A program made the position numbers and the translations under genes. A DNA stretch of 64,000 nucleotides from Dirofilaria immitis (taxonomy: Eukaryota > Nematoda > Chromadorea > Rhabditida > Onchocercidae), in the NCBI GenBank assembly GCA_024305405.1, contig JAKNDB010000068.1, forward strand, positions 2,164,501 through 2,228,500. The letters are read 5' to 3'. Position 1 is the stretch's first letter; every line of letters starts with the position of its first letter. Below the pieces are notes generated by a model, which saw only the letters and a program-made list of their open reading frames with translations, did no database searches and was not told the origin of the DNA. Positions 1 through 13,089 of this stretch are shown piece after piece.

Positions 1-288
1 ATTTCCCGTCATGAAAAACCTGAAAATATTTTTTAAATTAATTTTAAAAATATTATCACTTATTAATCGCTTAATGAACGATATTATCAATATTTGATAA
101 ATCATTAAACAAAGAATGAATATATTTCTAATGACAATTGATTGATATATTTCATATAAATATTTCAATAAAATATTCACGCATTATTTTCTACATGAAA
201 ACACAAATATAGCAATAGAACAATATATAATTATGGTATAATATCGAATGTACCGTAGACAAATTTTGAAAGCAAAATATAATTGGAG
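1..288. other. AT-rich sequence, no gene seen
   Basis: I see no coding segment, RNA gene or clear repeat here; all frames are closed by frequent stops. Confidence 0.5.
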
Positions 289-735
289 GTTCTTACTGTA
301 GCAAACAGTTATGAAGAATATGATATGGTGAAGTTCGATGTGATAAAAGTAATGCATACTAATTCAGTTATTAAATTTTAAAAATGAAATGCATATAACT
401 GAAAGTTCTTACTGTAATAACAATTGCAAAAGATACGATATTGTGTAGTTAGATGAGGTGATATCAAATGATAAAAGTAATGCATACAAATTCAGTTATT
501 AAATTTTGAAAATGAAACGTACATAACTGAAAGTTCTTACTGTAATAATAGATGCGGTGATATTAAGTGGTAAAAGTAATGCATACAAATTCAGTTATTA
601 AATTTTAAAAATGAAATTCATATAACTGAAAGTTCTTACTGTAATAACAACTGCAAAAGATACGATATTGTGCAGTTAGATGCGATGATATTAAATGATA
701 AAAATAATGCGTACAAATTCAGTTACTAAACAGAA
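289..735. repeat. Tandem repeat, about four units of 100-128 bp
   Basis: Units start near 289, 405, 533 and 632, each with GTTCTTACTGTA and ending in a stretch containing ATGCATAC, AATTCAGTTATTAAATTTT and ATAACTGAAA. The third unit lacks an internal block of about 30 bp. The array abuts the left arm of the foldback element that follows, so the two may be one mobile or satellite unit. No protein potential is seen. Confidence 0.8.
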
Positions 736-1608
736 CTTGTTAACCTTTCAACTTCACATGATTTACTTGTAATCACAATAGTAATTAAAGAAATATTCTT
801 AGAGCATAATATAATCGAAAATACATCAAGACATGAAATTTTAATTATTTCGACTAATATACTAATAAAATAATCAGAAGCCAGGAACCATTTTTTGTTT
901 GACCATTAGTCAATACGATTTAGGAAAAAAACAAAAAAGCTGGATATTTGACCGTTTAATTCTATTTTTTTGGTTTTAATATTGAAAGCCAAGTTTCAGA
1001 TAATCCTACTTGTGTTTGTATAGAAAATTTATCAGCAAATATTTGATAAATATACAGAAGAGATTTGTATATATCCATTCATTTCAAATGTGATTCAGAA
1101 AAACAGTAGGATGAATTTGGAATAGAAATAATTTATACAATTTGAATATAGTTTAACGGATAATCAGTCCGGTACTGATGAATGCGATACTTGGCTACGG
1201 TATATTGGCAAGAATTATCATTATCAGGCCAATGAATTGTATGCATTGCTTTACGAAATTTTGAAAAAAATTATTTAATTAAATAAAATGACGAAATTTT
1301 GTTTTCATGTAAATAATTGAAGGATCGTTTTTTTTTTTTTTTTCTATTTTATTCTTACCTGAGATAATAAATGGTGAAATATCTAACTTTTTGCTTTTTC
1401 TTCTAAATCGTACTGACCAATGGTCAAACGAAAAATGATTTCTGGCTTCTGATGGTTTCTGATCGAAATGGTTGAAATTTCACGTCTTGATGTATTTTCC
1501 ATTATATTATGCTTTAAGAATATTTCTTTAAATACTGCTGTAATTACAATTACAAATTTGTAATTACAAGTAAAGCATATGAGGTCGAAAGGTCAGCAAG
1601 TCCCATAC
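736..1608. repeat. Foldback (inverted-repeat) element
   Basis: The segment 736-940 (starting near AACCTTTCAACTTCACATG) is matched in reverse complement by 1395-1608 (ending near GAGGTCGAAAGGTCAGCAAG), with moderate divergence. The loop of about 450 bp carries no recognisable coding sequence. The shape, long imperfect inverted arms and no ORF, suits a MITE or foldback element; a clear target-site duplication was not identified. Confidence 0.65.
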
Positions 1609-3400
1609 TGTTGTTGAAGTTTTGCTTTCGTTGATCACTCAATGATCCACTATATACATCATCATTCTAACTGAACTTCATTTATTTCGCGATCAAGTTT
1701 CATTTCAATTTTCACTCGACTGATGCCATCGTACGCTGATTAATTGATATGTATAATCTAAATGATATTGTTGATCATTTATATCAATCATATATGATGA
1801 TGAAATAATCAGTTACTATTACGAAAGTTTAGGTTTATTTATATTCTAATTCATTTCGAATGCTTTTTTTTAAAAAAAGAATTCCTCAAAATCGTATACT
1901 TTCTTTTTTATTTTGTATTTTTTATTTGCAATAATTAATTAAAAAACAAGTAGAAGGCATTATATTGGAATTCATAGAAATCATCTGACGCAAAATTCGA
2001 TCAATGATAGTCAACGTCAAGTGATATTCCATGTTTCAGATTCAGCAGCACCGTTTATACCGGTGATAAATATATGCTTAACAGCATTGTCATTTTGCTT
2101 TTTGACAATTGATCACAAATTGCTTATTTGATCAATAATCAAAATGAAATAACCACTTTGACAATTCTTGAAAGCACAATTTCATTATTTAAAATTTTGT
2201 TAAATTTTATCTTCGTTAACATCAAACCTTCTTGATATCATATCAATTAAAATTGCGGTCAAATAATTCTTGCATCATTCATATCAGATAATTTTTGAAT
2301 AAACACTTGCTTGTTAGTAAATGTGCAGCATAGTGGCAAAACATCTCCGTAACAGTGATTTTTCAATTCATTGATGAATTTATGATTTAATAGATCAAAT
2401 TGTGAATTAAATATGAATCGATTCGATAACAAAATCAATAATTCGTAAATTTTTGTAAATTAAATGCATGCAAAATAAATTGATTTGTTATATATTGTCA
2501 AAAAATGTACATGCAAATGAAACCAAACAAAACTTTTAAATATGATCAGTGCAATAAATAAAAAGTTCAAATTATTCAAATATCAATCAATGCGTATATG
2601 TGTATGTGTGTGTGTGTGTGTTTGTGCGTATGTGTACGTATTTGTGAATGAGTATGGAATTTATCAAAATAAATAAAAATGAAAAAAACAATATGATTTA
2701 TCAAAACATAAAATGAACAATTTCGATGTGATGAGGAGAGCAAAAATTGTAACCAAAAATATTTGTTGACATAACAACAGTCCAAATTTTGCATAGCATA
2801 TTATTAAACTTGCTGTTTCAATGCATAAAAAAAATTTTTCAAGTGCAAAGTTTCGGTAGTGATAATCAGTGATACAATCTAACGGGATGGTTTAAACTTG
2901 GAAATATAATCAATCTATATGTAATGATTAAAAATATATGAAGTAAGTGAAGTTATAATTATTTTCAAACTGCTGTTTTCTGAGGTAAGTAAAAATTTGA
3001 AATCAAATAATAATGCATAATAATAACAACATGGGAAAATAAGTGAAATGATAATTCCGAAGAATAAAAGTCTTAATACTGTAATTTAGATAATGATAGG
3101 ATACATTTCCACATTTTAGAAAATATGCAATAAGAAATTGCAGTAGTTTTGAGATGGACCAAGTATGGCTCGATTTCGGAATACAGTAGCTTCATTACTG
3201 AAAAATATGTAGCAATGTAGCACCGTACTTTTTTGTAAAGAAGAATCATGATTTTTTCAGATTAATTATCATAGAAAGTAGAAATATCTTATCAAAAAAA
3301 ATGATCTTAATTATACAAGAATTAATGGATTTGGAACCACATGGGTAATATTTATTTTGCAAAAATAGGTACCGTAAATAAAGATATATCTCAGACTTAT
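1609..3400. other. Non-coding AT-rich stretch downstream of the fozi-1-like gene
   Basis: No supportable gene. It holds a short TG microsatellite near 2598-2622 and probably the 3' flank of the minus-strand gene that stops at 3401. The open stretch on the minus strand at 2576-2794 is mostly translation of the TG repeat and is not taken as a gene. Confidence 0.5.
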
Positions 3401-6400
3401 TCAAACAGCTCTGGTAACTGGGATGCCATGTAAATGTACATCTATCCAAGCCCGTTGAAGTTGACGATAGAAGGTAGCGATATTGGCAAAGAATGTTTCG
3501 GGAATCTCGGGACCAATATCGTCATCTACCAATTCACCAAAGAAACGCATCGTTTTGCAAAGACCGATCTGCAACTTGCATCACACTTACTTTAATGTTC
3601 CATTTTAAATAACAAAAATGTGGAAAAAAGTTAAAATGAGAACCTTGCATTCACGATAGTTATCTTTCACCTCCATTACTTTATTTCTAATCACTTCTCT
3701 GCAGCTAGCCATTTGTCCCTTATTATCCAAACGACTCACTTCTCGATCAAATCGTAAATAATCCCGTTCGAGGCGTCGTACTGTTGCAGAAAGCTCTTGG
3801 AAGTTCACTGATCACAAAACCAAAAATGATTTTTAGGTTGAAATAATATTAGCTTTCTTAAGAAATTTATAGCGTTCTTTATTTTTCTATCTGCATAATG
3901 ATCTTACTTCAGCTTTATACACTTAAAGATTCTCATAAATTTTTACATTTCACTAATGAACTGTCAAACAATTTCAAAACTGTTGAAAATGAAGATGGCG
4001 TGAGAGCCAATTACAAAATAGCTGCATCGATAACCGTTATCGATGCGCAATAGATGAAAGTAAGTGAATAACCTCGTGAAGCTCTTTCCAACGCCGGAAG
4101 AGTATCTCGAAAATGCAAACTTCAGGAAATTCCGAAAGAGTAGATGATGCTACAATATTCAGTAATGTTGTTTTTGGTGAGTTACATACTTCCGTGGCAC
4201 AAATCTGCAAAATAATTGTACCAAAATATCTAGGTAAAATTAATATTCTGTGAAAAAAGTAGTAGCCTAAGGAGCTTGAAGAATTTATTCTAGCGATAGA
4301 AAATAGAATGACTCATAATATTCACTTTTGTGAGATCTGATGCTCTAAAGCCTCGAATTGTCTTGGCTGTAAAATCTCCAACGATGAAATTCATGAAGAC
4401 AAGAACAACACGCAATAAAGCACGAAATCCACGATTTTTTCTTAGAATTTTTATAATATTGGTGAGATCTTCGAAACTCTAAAAAAAAAAGAAAGAATAA
4501 ATCAATGAAATAAGCAGAAATTACAATAGTATTTCCCTTAATTGCTTCACTTTCTTTATTATCAAAATACTATAGGAAGAATAATTGCTCTAGTAATATA
4601 TGTGTCTTCTCTATTTTTCTGATTTATAAAGTTTAGTCTAAATTTCTCTCCTGTAATTTTATGAGTAATTAATAATTTTTATGTATATCGGTTCTATATG
4701 AAAAATCTTTTTTCTTTTTTTCAATATACAACGATCTTAAATAAAAAGAAAGACTAACTTTTAGGATCTCTGTGACACGACTATTCATATGTCCCATGAA
4801 TGACATTGCATGCAATTTTTCCTCTATTCGATCAATTTTCGCAAGCTAAATTTCATAACTAATTTTTTCAAAAATATTTAACAAAATGTTTTTAATGGAA
4901 AAAATTGGAATTTAATTCCCTTTCTATCAGAGATTAAGCATGCTTCGACGAATATACCTCTATATCGACAATATAGACAATTAAAATCTAACAAGAGAAT
5001 TAGCTCAGATATTTTCTTAATCTCAGATTAGTCGCAACTTTAATTCTTATCTAAGCATATTAGGATAAAAAGCTTTTATTTTTATTCTTCTGTACTGCTT
5101 AGATGAATTATTATGTGTTGACATTTTTTAAATTCCAACCTTTAATAGGAATTGCTCATTCTCTCCAATTACTGCATTAGGATCAGCATTTTCAAAATCC
5201 AATAAGTAGAGTACATCCATAGAGGTTGGTGCAATATTCGCAATCAAATCAACTTGATCTATCGGCAAAGCATTCAGATCCAAACTGAATAATTTTTTTG
5301 TGATTTCAAAATCTTATTGTATAATAATAAGATAGGGAAAAAATTTCTTTACTATCAGTTCATTCTACTATCAATCGAATCGATCAAACAGAAAACCTTA
5401 TAATCGAAGTAATCATTTATTCAAAAAAAAAAATAAAAAGAAGGCTTTCTTCTTCGAATAAGTTAAAACTGTCATATGACTCTCGAATCCGATTTCTAAC
5501 ATTTACAAATAGCATTAGGTATAGACTATAACAAGAAGTTACCAGAGATTGTCATTAGAAACAGTTTAAAAGTTTCAAAAAGCATAAGATTATTTCTTAC
5601 GCGTAAAGTGCATCATGAAGTTTTGTCATATCAAGAGATATTTGTTGCCTCACTTCTTCAACCCGTTTAAGTTGTTCTTCCGTTATAAAAATTTTACCAC
5701 CCAATTTGTACGGTTGTTGTGGGAATCTCTGAAAAAACAATTCTATTGGAATTTAGTAGCAACTAAGCTATAAAAAAAAAAAAAAGAAAACCCTCAATTA
5801 CCCAGTGTAAATATTTATTTTAGAACTGTGAGGATAAAAACAAGGAAGTAAATGAAGGATAATGATAAACAAACAGCTTACATGAAGTACTTCACTTATT
5901 CGAAAATTTTCAAAAATAGTTCCTTTGAGTTGATCATTCGCCAATATACACCAATTAACATTTTGTGGAAGATAGCTAAAAAGTCATTTAATTAGCAGGA
6001 AGAAGAATCAATTCAAAATCAAAATTCCAAATCAACTTTTACATATTTAGTATTTTCAAAACTGTTGTTTAATCAATATCTAAAGGATACAATATATTAT
6101 ATGATTAACTAAAAGATTTACTTTAAGTTATGCATAACAACTTACGCCACTTCATTAAAGCATTATAGAAAAAAAAAAACAATGATTAGTCAAAATGAAG
6201 AAAGAGGTTTCAATAGCTCTTGAAATTATGGAATTCACTGTAGAGTTTTGTTAAATAAAGGACTAGCTTCATTTTTGAAAATATTGGAATAATAAATAAG
6301 AAGTTGGAGATGTTGTCTTACAAAACGCATATTTTAAAAGAAATATTTACTGATGATATGGAAGATGGAAACATTATTAATTAGATCAATGGTATACTTA

Positions 6401-6536
6401 TCAAAGATAGAATAAGTATATAAATATTATTTTAAGTATTCGATTCGGACATACCGAGGACGAATACGATCTATATGTCCCAATGATTGCTCCTCCTCAT
6501 CAAAATCTTGTACACTTGAATCATTTGATTCTGTCT
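3401..6536 (-). other. fozi-1: fozi-1-like FH2 domain exons
   Basis: Exons 7-15 encode an FH2-type fold recognisable by order of blocks: NWCILANDQLKGTIFENF, then EEQLKRVEEVRQQ, LPIDQVDLI, ENEQFLLKLAKIDRIEEKL, the RALLRVVLVFMNFI block, SPKTTLLNIVASSTLSEFPE, NFQELSATVRRLERDYLRF and a final FFGELVDDD/FFANIATFYRQL block. The segment where actin-nucleating formins carry GNxxN followed by a TRRGxAxGFKL-like stretch reads instead MNFIVGDFTAKTIRGFRASD, so the conserved Gly-Asn pair is gone and the Lys of the FKL block is Arg. This agrees with reports that the FOZI-1 FH2 domain does not support actin assembly and may serve dimerisation; that functional point is knowledge of the family, not visible here. 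Confidence 0.8.
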
Positions 6537-9500
6537 CTGCAATATTTGCTCTTTTGTAGAATATTTGCTAAAAAAGCAAAAACATCACAACTATCAGATT
6601 ACCAAAGCATTTATGATATTATTTAGTAATTAATTATGAATAATATTTCATATACATAGATAAATTTTGATATTTTGAATGTAACATATGGATCAGTCCG
6701 TTACACATCACGAATTGAATACATGGGTTAGTCCGTGTAATATTTTTAGCGTCATTTTGGAAATGAGATATCAAATGATAAAACTTGTCACATATACACT
6801 TTCATAACTTACCCAATTCCGCATCATGATTGACATGCTCCGAAGAACTTGGAGAACTATTATTAGCAATCGTTTCACTATGATCAGTTCCATTTTGATA
6901 GTTATTGGTTCTGTAGTTATTCACTTCATCATTGTAACTGTTGATTCTATCATGATTACGGCAATTGATAGTTCCATTACGGTCATAGTAGTTACTAGTT
7001 CCATTACTGTAGCTGATATTTTTACGATAATTACCTTTGATGCCATTACGGGAAATATTGCTATTATTGGAGGAATCCTCCTGAAAAATAAGTCAATAAG
7101 TTTTGAGACAAACATTTGCTATTTATCTCAAAACATCACTTTTGAAAGTTATTTCTAATAACACTTAATGATTATGAAATGATATCTATTCCTGGATGAG
7201 ATATATAGGATGAATCATCCAATACACTTTCTCTCTTTAGTATTGGTTTAACTGACCACAGAAAGACAGAGAGCCAATGACCAACAAATAGCCACACTAA
7301 ATCTCTCACTACTTCATCATAAGATGACTATATGTGCCTACAACATATAAGACTATAGAAAATTGCAAGAAGCAGACATTAAGAAGGATAATTATTTAGT
7401 TACAGTAATCGTAATCCAGAAATAAAAGCATGAGAATATACCGGTGGAATCAAGATGAAATGTTCGTATAGGTTATTGATTCCAACATATTTAGTATCAG
7501 TGCAAAGTTATAATTAATAATTAACTAAATTATCGAAGGATAATTATTGAAATAATTTTAAAAGTAATGTTGAAAAGTTCGCTTTCAAATTTTATGCTAA
7601 AAGCGTAAGAAAATTTAGGAAGCAAACATTTACAATTTTTGTAAATTAAAGATAAATTTTGGATAAATAACTAAATTAAGCAAAATATTTTATACTTCGC
7701 TTGGCGAACTTTGACCGGAAACATCGATTGGCGTTTGATTGATCGTTACTACCGATTCTCTGCAAAATAACAATATTTCAAAAGTAATAAATAAGTAGAT
7801 AATAGATGAAAAAGCATATATACGGTTTTATAGCTTTGTTAAGATAAATTTACTTCTGATAATCATTTTCGTTTTGATCCGTTTGTTATTGGTCAATGAA
7901 TAAAGCTCATGGATCAATTCTTGGGCCGGATGTTTGACACCTCTACGACGAGAACTGTGATTATATCGAGCCTGTAATATTCAACTTTATTTAACTTTTT
8001 TTCGAACAAAAATAACAGCTTATGCTTATTTTCTCTGGTATACGAATGGGGAAGTTGATCGGAATAAATAAAGTTATAAATTTTAAATTTTCCTTCAAAA
8101 TCAATATGCTTCAAATTATCACCGAGATTTTACTGGCTGATGCTACAGAGCTAATACTATTCCGCCTTGAGTTATTGTTTGATTCCGTATTAACTGTTGA
8201 AGATGAAGAAGCAGTTGAAGGTCGGATATTATTATGTACCGGACGACCACGACCACGAACAGTCGGAAAACAACGTTTCATTAGTTGTTCCACTTCATCT
8301 GCATACTCTTCCATATGACTAATTGGTTCTTCCTAGAGATAAAAAAGTTAAATAATTCAACTAATAATAATAAATTTCACAAAATAGTTTTGTATAACTT
8401 ACAGATTTTTAATTTTTTTTCAACCTATAGAAATTATCACCGATTTAGTTCCTGCTTCATTTATGATATCTGCTATTAGTAGCGGTGATCATAAACTGAT
8501 CATAAAATATTTCGATCAAGACATTAAGAAATTTTATTTATTTATGGACAGCTCCTTCCCAAATTTCAATGACATCTGATTTTCAACATACTAATAATCA
8601 TTAATAATTTCAAATTATCAATATAATCGAACATATCTTTTAATTTTCGTGCACTCAACTTAAATTCTAATTTGATATTTAAAATGCTACCACAAATCAT
8701 TTCAATATCGAGGATCATGAAATCATAAATAGTATACATATTCGAAATTCATTTTATCATTCACTGAATCCAAAATGATCCTATCATAATATACGGATGT
8801 ATAGCTTAAAATTGAGAAGGCCAAAGAGTCCGTTTGATACAGTCAAACGGACATATGACTAAAATGGGCATTATATTTTCATACTCAAAATTTATTTCTT
8901 CTCCGAATCTAAAAGCTAGTCCAAAAGATCCCCATCATAAATATATGGATACATCTATGACACTTAAAATTAAGAAGACGAAAGAATCTGATATAGTCCA
9001 GTCGAAGAGACGATATCTTTTATATGAATTAAACAGGTAATAATTCTGATATTGACGGAGGGAATGGGTAAAAATTACAAAACACAAATAAACTTACAGT
9101 TAATCCATGCACTGTTGACATATGACTTTTGACATTGTTCTTCGAATAACTTGAGCTAAATTTGCACTGCGGACAGATGAACATCGGTTGCGCCACATGA
9201 TGTTGTCTTATATGACAAGGTAATTTCGAACTATGTACTTCTCTCATGCATAATTCACACCACTGAAAACTGCAGGGATAGCTCTGAAAAAACTTACGGC
9301 CATTATAGATTCATATAGAGAGCATTACAAACACTGTCTCTGATATTTACATATTCTTTAGAAAAAGAAAAAGAAAAAAAAGAAAAGTTTTCATTGTAAT
9401 GTCAAAGGACAGGTCTGTTTGCACACTATATAACTCCTTTATTTGCCGATAACAACTAATAATATCGTGAATTTATGCTACGAAATAAAGAAAGGAAAAA

Positions 9501-10438
9501 AAAAAAAAAGAACGTGAAAGCAAAAGTGATATTTTAAATTAATTAAGTATAATAATCGTTATTATTAATTTATTAAAATATAAATGCAAAAAACATGAAC
9601 AATTTAAATGAATATATAATTAATTAATTGATCAAATGCAACATTTAGATTATCCTATCTATATAAGAGTATATTTGATGATAGTATTAAGATCTGATTA
9701 ATCCATTTTTTAAATGATAATAATTAATGAAAGCTTTTATTAAATTTTAAAAGTTCGAAATTAGCTAAGATTAGATTAAAGCTTATTTTAAATGATTTCA
9801 AAAGCTATGAAATTTATTTCGTTAAATTTCTCTCACTGTTTATCTGTTTGTAAAATTATAATTAAATATATATTTTTTTGATTTATTTTTTTATCTTAAA
9901 ATTTACATACACGTTTCTTTTCTTTCGAAGGGCGCTGTTGTCGTTGCTGTTGTTGCTGTTGTTGTTGTCGTTGCTGATGTTGTCGCATGTTTGCTTCCAT
10001 ATTTCGTTGTCTAAGAATTTCTGCCAGAAGCGATGATGATTGATGCCGATTTTGTTGTGATTCGGCGAGCAAATTAAGATTGAAAAGATTGTACAAATTA
10101 ATATTATTATACATCATTGATACGTCTGGTATAGGCAATCCATATGCAGCGGCAACTGAAGCACCGACTGAAGCGGCATCAGTTATTTGCGATTGTCCGC
10201 TTGTACCCGCTGCCGATGTTGCTAATAGATTCTGCGCTAAACAATGCAAAAATTCGGCATTCAAACTGTTGGATGTTGTTGTTGTTGTTGTTGTTGTTGT
10301 TGCTGTCGTTGTTGTCGAGAGAGTATTGCTAGTATCGAATGAAGTATCTAGCTGTTGTTGTAATGATATTTGCGCTTGCTGTTGCGAGGATGATGATGAT
10401 AAGGACGGTTTGCGTTGTATTCCATCACTTGATGGCAT
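3401..10438 (-). CDS. fozi-1: FOZI-1-like protein: C2H2 zinc fingers plus formin FH2 domain, 15 exons
   Basis: Exons, in transcript order on the minus strand: 10438-9911, 9283-9098, 8332-8123, 7971-7854, about 7748-7696, 7080-6813, 6536-6455, 5975-5882, 5728-5601, 5284-5140, 4845-4759, 4478-4326, 4204 to about 4093, 3807-3644 and 3568-3401 (stop TGA 3403-3401). Joined, they stay in phase for about 831 residues. Order: Ser/Thr/Gln-rich N-terminus, two C2H2 fingers, basic GRGRGRP-type stretch, Asn/Ser-rich linker, FH2 domain. The combination of fingers with FH2 is, from family knowledge, that of C. elegans FOZI-1, a nuclear repressor acting in ASER neuron and M-lineage mesoderm fates. Ends of exons 3, 5 and 13 are least certain: exon 3 could use GTAAAA at 8134 but then loses frame, exon 5 needs an unusual acceptor GGTAG, and exon 13 could end at 4073. 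No upstream exon or trans-splice site was settled. Confidence 0.85.
8766..9020. repeat. Degenerate tandem pair with hairpin inside fozi-1-like intron 2
   Basis: Two diverged copies of about 120-150 bp share CCAAAA-GATCC-ATCATAA and CTTAAAATT-AGAAG blocks. A perfect 10-bp hairpin sits at 8828-8852 (GTCCGTTTGA, loop TACAG, TCAAACGGAC). No coding role is seen. Confidence 0.5.
9098..9283 (-). other. fozi-1: fozi-1-like exon 2: two C2H2 zinc fingers
   Basis: Sixty-two codons from an AG acceptor at 9285-9284 to a GTAAGT donor at 9097-9092. Finger 1 has CELC followed about 11 residues later by HIRQHH; finger 2 has CPQC followed 13 residues later by HMSTVH. The linker PMF links them directly. The first aromatic/cysteine region (YPCSF) lies just before finger 1. 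Paired fingers upstream of an FH2 domain are the diagnostic feature of FOZI-1. Confidence 0.8.
9911..10438 (-). other. fozi-1: fozi-1-like exon 1: low-complexity N-terminus with poly-Gln
   Basis: This 176-codon exon begins with ATG at 10438-10436 and ends at a GTATGT donor (9910-9905), leaving phase 0 for exon 2. It encodes a Ser/Gln start, a run of Thr (ACA/ACG repeats, about residues 43-56), an Ala/Asn-rich middle, and a Gln-Arg tract near residues 153-170 ending in basic KEKKR. Such tracts are typical of metazoan transcription regulators and tend to vary in length between strains. The long plus-strand open frames over this region are shadows of the triplet repeats. Confidence 0.8.
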
Positions 10439-12140
10439 TTTATGGCTTTTTTTCTCTATCAGTTCAAGAATTATTTAGCAATAATAGTCTTGATATTATT
10501 ATTTGATAAATGATACAATGATTCAGATTAGGAAAGCATTAGCAACAAAAATGTGTTGTTTATTATTATATGTTGTTGACTAGCTATTGCTGTTCCTGGA
10601 TGATCCGTATGACTGATTAAAATTTCGGCAACAAAATCTGCAATAAAATTATTAATTAATTCTCGACATAATTCATATATGCGAATTGCTACGAACGATT
10701 TGTAAAGCATCGCAAGCAAACGCTTAACAATGTTGCATTTGATGATAAAAACTGATATGTATTTTCATGTGAATTTTTTAAAAAAAAGCATTCGTAAATT
10801 TTTGATATATATATATATTTCGTACTTTAAGTGTTCGAGAATCATAATTGCCTCTTATCAATAAAGTTATATTTATTATTCGATTCATTTTTCAAGCTGA
10901 TATTTTTTTTCTTTTTGTTATCAATTTAAATAGACGAAAAGAAAAATGATCAAAAATCTTTCAAACAAGAAATGATTTTTATATATAGTATAAAAATAAC
11001 TATGAAGTTTTAATAAGTTCATATATTAAATCATTTATCAATGCTTATCAGTTATATCTTTATATCTAAAACTTCTTGGTCCAGATAAAAAAAAAAAAAC
11101 GATTCAAATAATAAATACTACTTCAGTGATATGTTTCAGGTGTAAAAGTACAACTTAACATCATTGATAATAGAAAGAGAGTTATTTTGTGATTTCAAAT
11201 TAAAAAAAAAAAAAAATTAAGAAAAAAATCAGATTTATGTGATATGTAATTCCCATGTGTACATTTAAAATTCAACATTTATGATATGCTGATATTTCAT
11301 TTTCAAGAGCTGTCATAAAATGATCTATTTCTAACTGTATTATTTAACAATAGGATAATTCAGTTGAGTTAATCCATTTCCCAGTTATAAATCAAGCGCA
11401 TCAATTACTTATAAACCAAGTACTTGAATTAGTTATAAATCAAACACTTAAGTGTTATACTTGTAAATCAAAAATACTTCAGTTCTTCATAAATCAAATA
11501 TCAAATTTTGAATTGAATCAAATAATTCTCAAGTTATCCAATCTCAATGATTAGAATAAATTAAACGATGATAATGATTATATTAATGAAAAAAAAAAAA
11601 AAGAGAAATTTATAAAAGACGAAATAATGTATAATAGATAAAATGAAGAAAAGAAATTGTCACATTAATAAATAAAATATCAGATAAAAGTTTGATAAGT
11701 ATAGGTGATAATGAATTTGCTTATTTATGCTTACAAAAATAAATCAACAAAATGATAATAAAGCAACAACTTATCAATTTGCTAATCACTGATCAGTTAC
11801 TATTGATATCTTATTACTATCATACTATCATGTTATCATTCTATCATCACTTCCTTCCTTGTTACTTGTTTATATTATTAACACAAGGAAAAAATCAAAT
11901 AAATTCATATGTTGAAGCTTATAAAAGTGAGAAAATACTATGAAAGAATAGAAATAAAAAAAAAAAAATGAAATAACTGATAGAACAGATATGAGCTGAT
12001 TATTATTAATACTGTCAATAAAAGACTAATTAACTTTTTATATCATTATTGATAAAAATTGTTTTGATAACTGTAGTACGAGGATACAAACAAAGGAATA
12101 ATATATAATTCACTGATTTCCATCTATTCACTCTTTTTCT
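10439..12140. other. Upstream flank of the fozi-1-like gene, no gene supported
   Basis: AT-rich with many A/T runs. A minus-strand stretch at about 10640-10530 is open after a TATTGCAG acceptor-like site and could be a 5' exon of the neighbouring gene, but it has no recognised similarity and the frame does not connect to the start at 10438. Confidence 0.4.
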
Positions 12141-12184
12141 TTCTCGCCTTTTCTCTCTCCCTCCCTCTCTCTCTCTCTCTCTTC
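12141..12184. repeat. CT microsatellite
   Basis: Pyrimidine tract of mostly CT dinucleotides; a second (CT)n run lies at 12571-12599. Confidence 0.85.
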
Positions 12185-12570
12185 TACATATTATAATGTA
12201 TTAATCAATTTATTATCACTCAGTAATTTTAAAATGATAAGAAAGGATGATAGAAACTATTGATTGAGAAATTGGCAGAATTCTTTTCAAAAACAAAATC
12301 ATAATTAAAAATTCGCATTAATCTTTTTCCATCTTTTAGCTATCATTCTTTTAACTCTTGAACATCCGCGAGATCTAAATAATCGAATATACATTCATCG
12401 GAAATCGAATCTCGAAAAGCTAAGAATTCAAAAAAAAAAAAAAAAGAGAAAAATAATTTTGATATCAAATTTGCACAAATTAGAACATAAAAATATGAGA
12501 AATATGACGTTGCAAGAAAACAATTAGTTAATTTAATCTTTCGTGGAAAATACAAAAGGATGCATAAAAA

Positions 12571-12599
12571 TTCTCTCTCTCTCTCTCTCTCTCTCTCGA
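12571..12599. repeat. TC microsatellite
   Basis: Uninterrupted TC dinucleotides ending in CTCGAG. Confidence 0.85.
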
Positions 12600-13089
12600 G
12601 AATCCTATAGAAAAAAAGAAAGAAAATTCAGTCAGTCAAATATTCAGAATCTTTCAATCTATATTATTCATTACAACAATACAATACTGAAAGATTATTA
12701 TTAAAAAAAAAAAATTGTTAACTGCCTTTGATTAATTTTGGTTAATCTTATCATTGATATAAATTAACAATCACATTCTTATCTACTGATTAACATTTTC
12801 CCTTTCTCTATATTATTTAATAAAAAGTACAAAGAAAAAAAAAAAGAGTATAAAAATAATCTTTGAAAAAAAAAAAAAAAAGAAATGATAGAATAAATAA
12901 AGCATTATGCTTATGCAAATAAACAAATGCGCGCATAAATAACACCTGCTTTAAGATTGTTTACTGAACAGTGGTAACTAACTAACTGTTCAATAGTAGA
13001 AGAAAAATTTTGTTGACAGATTGAGGTAAATAAGAAAAGTATGATTTGATTACTTCCTTCTTCCTTCCTTTGCCTATCGTTATATATTT

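Noticed and set aside
6826..7158. Plus-strand open frame rich in Ile/Val/Thr
   Set aside because: Antisense of the Asn/Ser-rich exon 6 of the fozi-1-like gene, which fits splice phase on the minus strand.
10080..10478. Plus-strand open frame with a poly-Val tract
   Set aside because: Antisense of exon 1 of the fozi-1-like gene; the Val run mirrors the coding Thr/Gln triplets.
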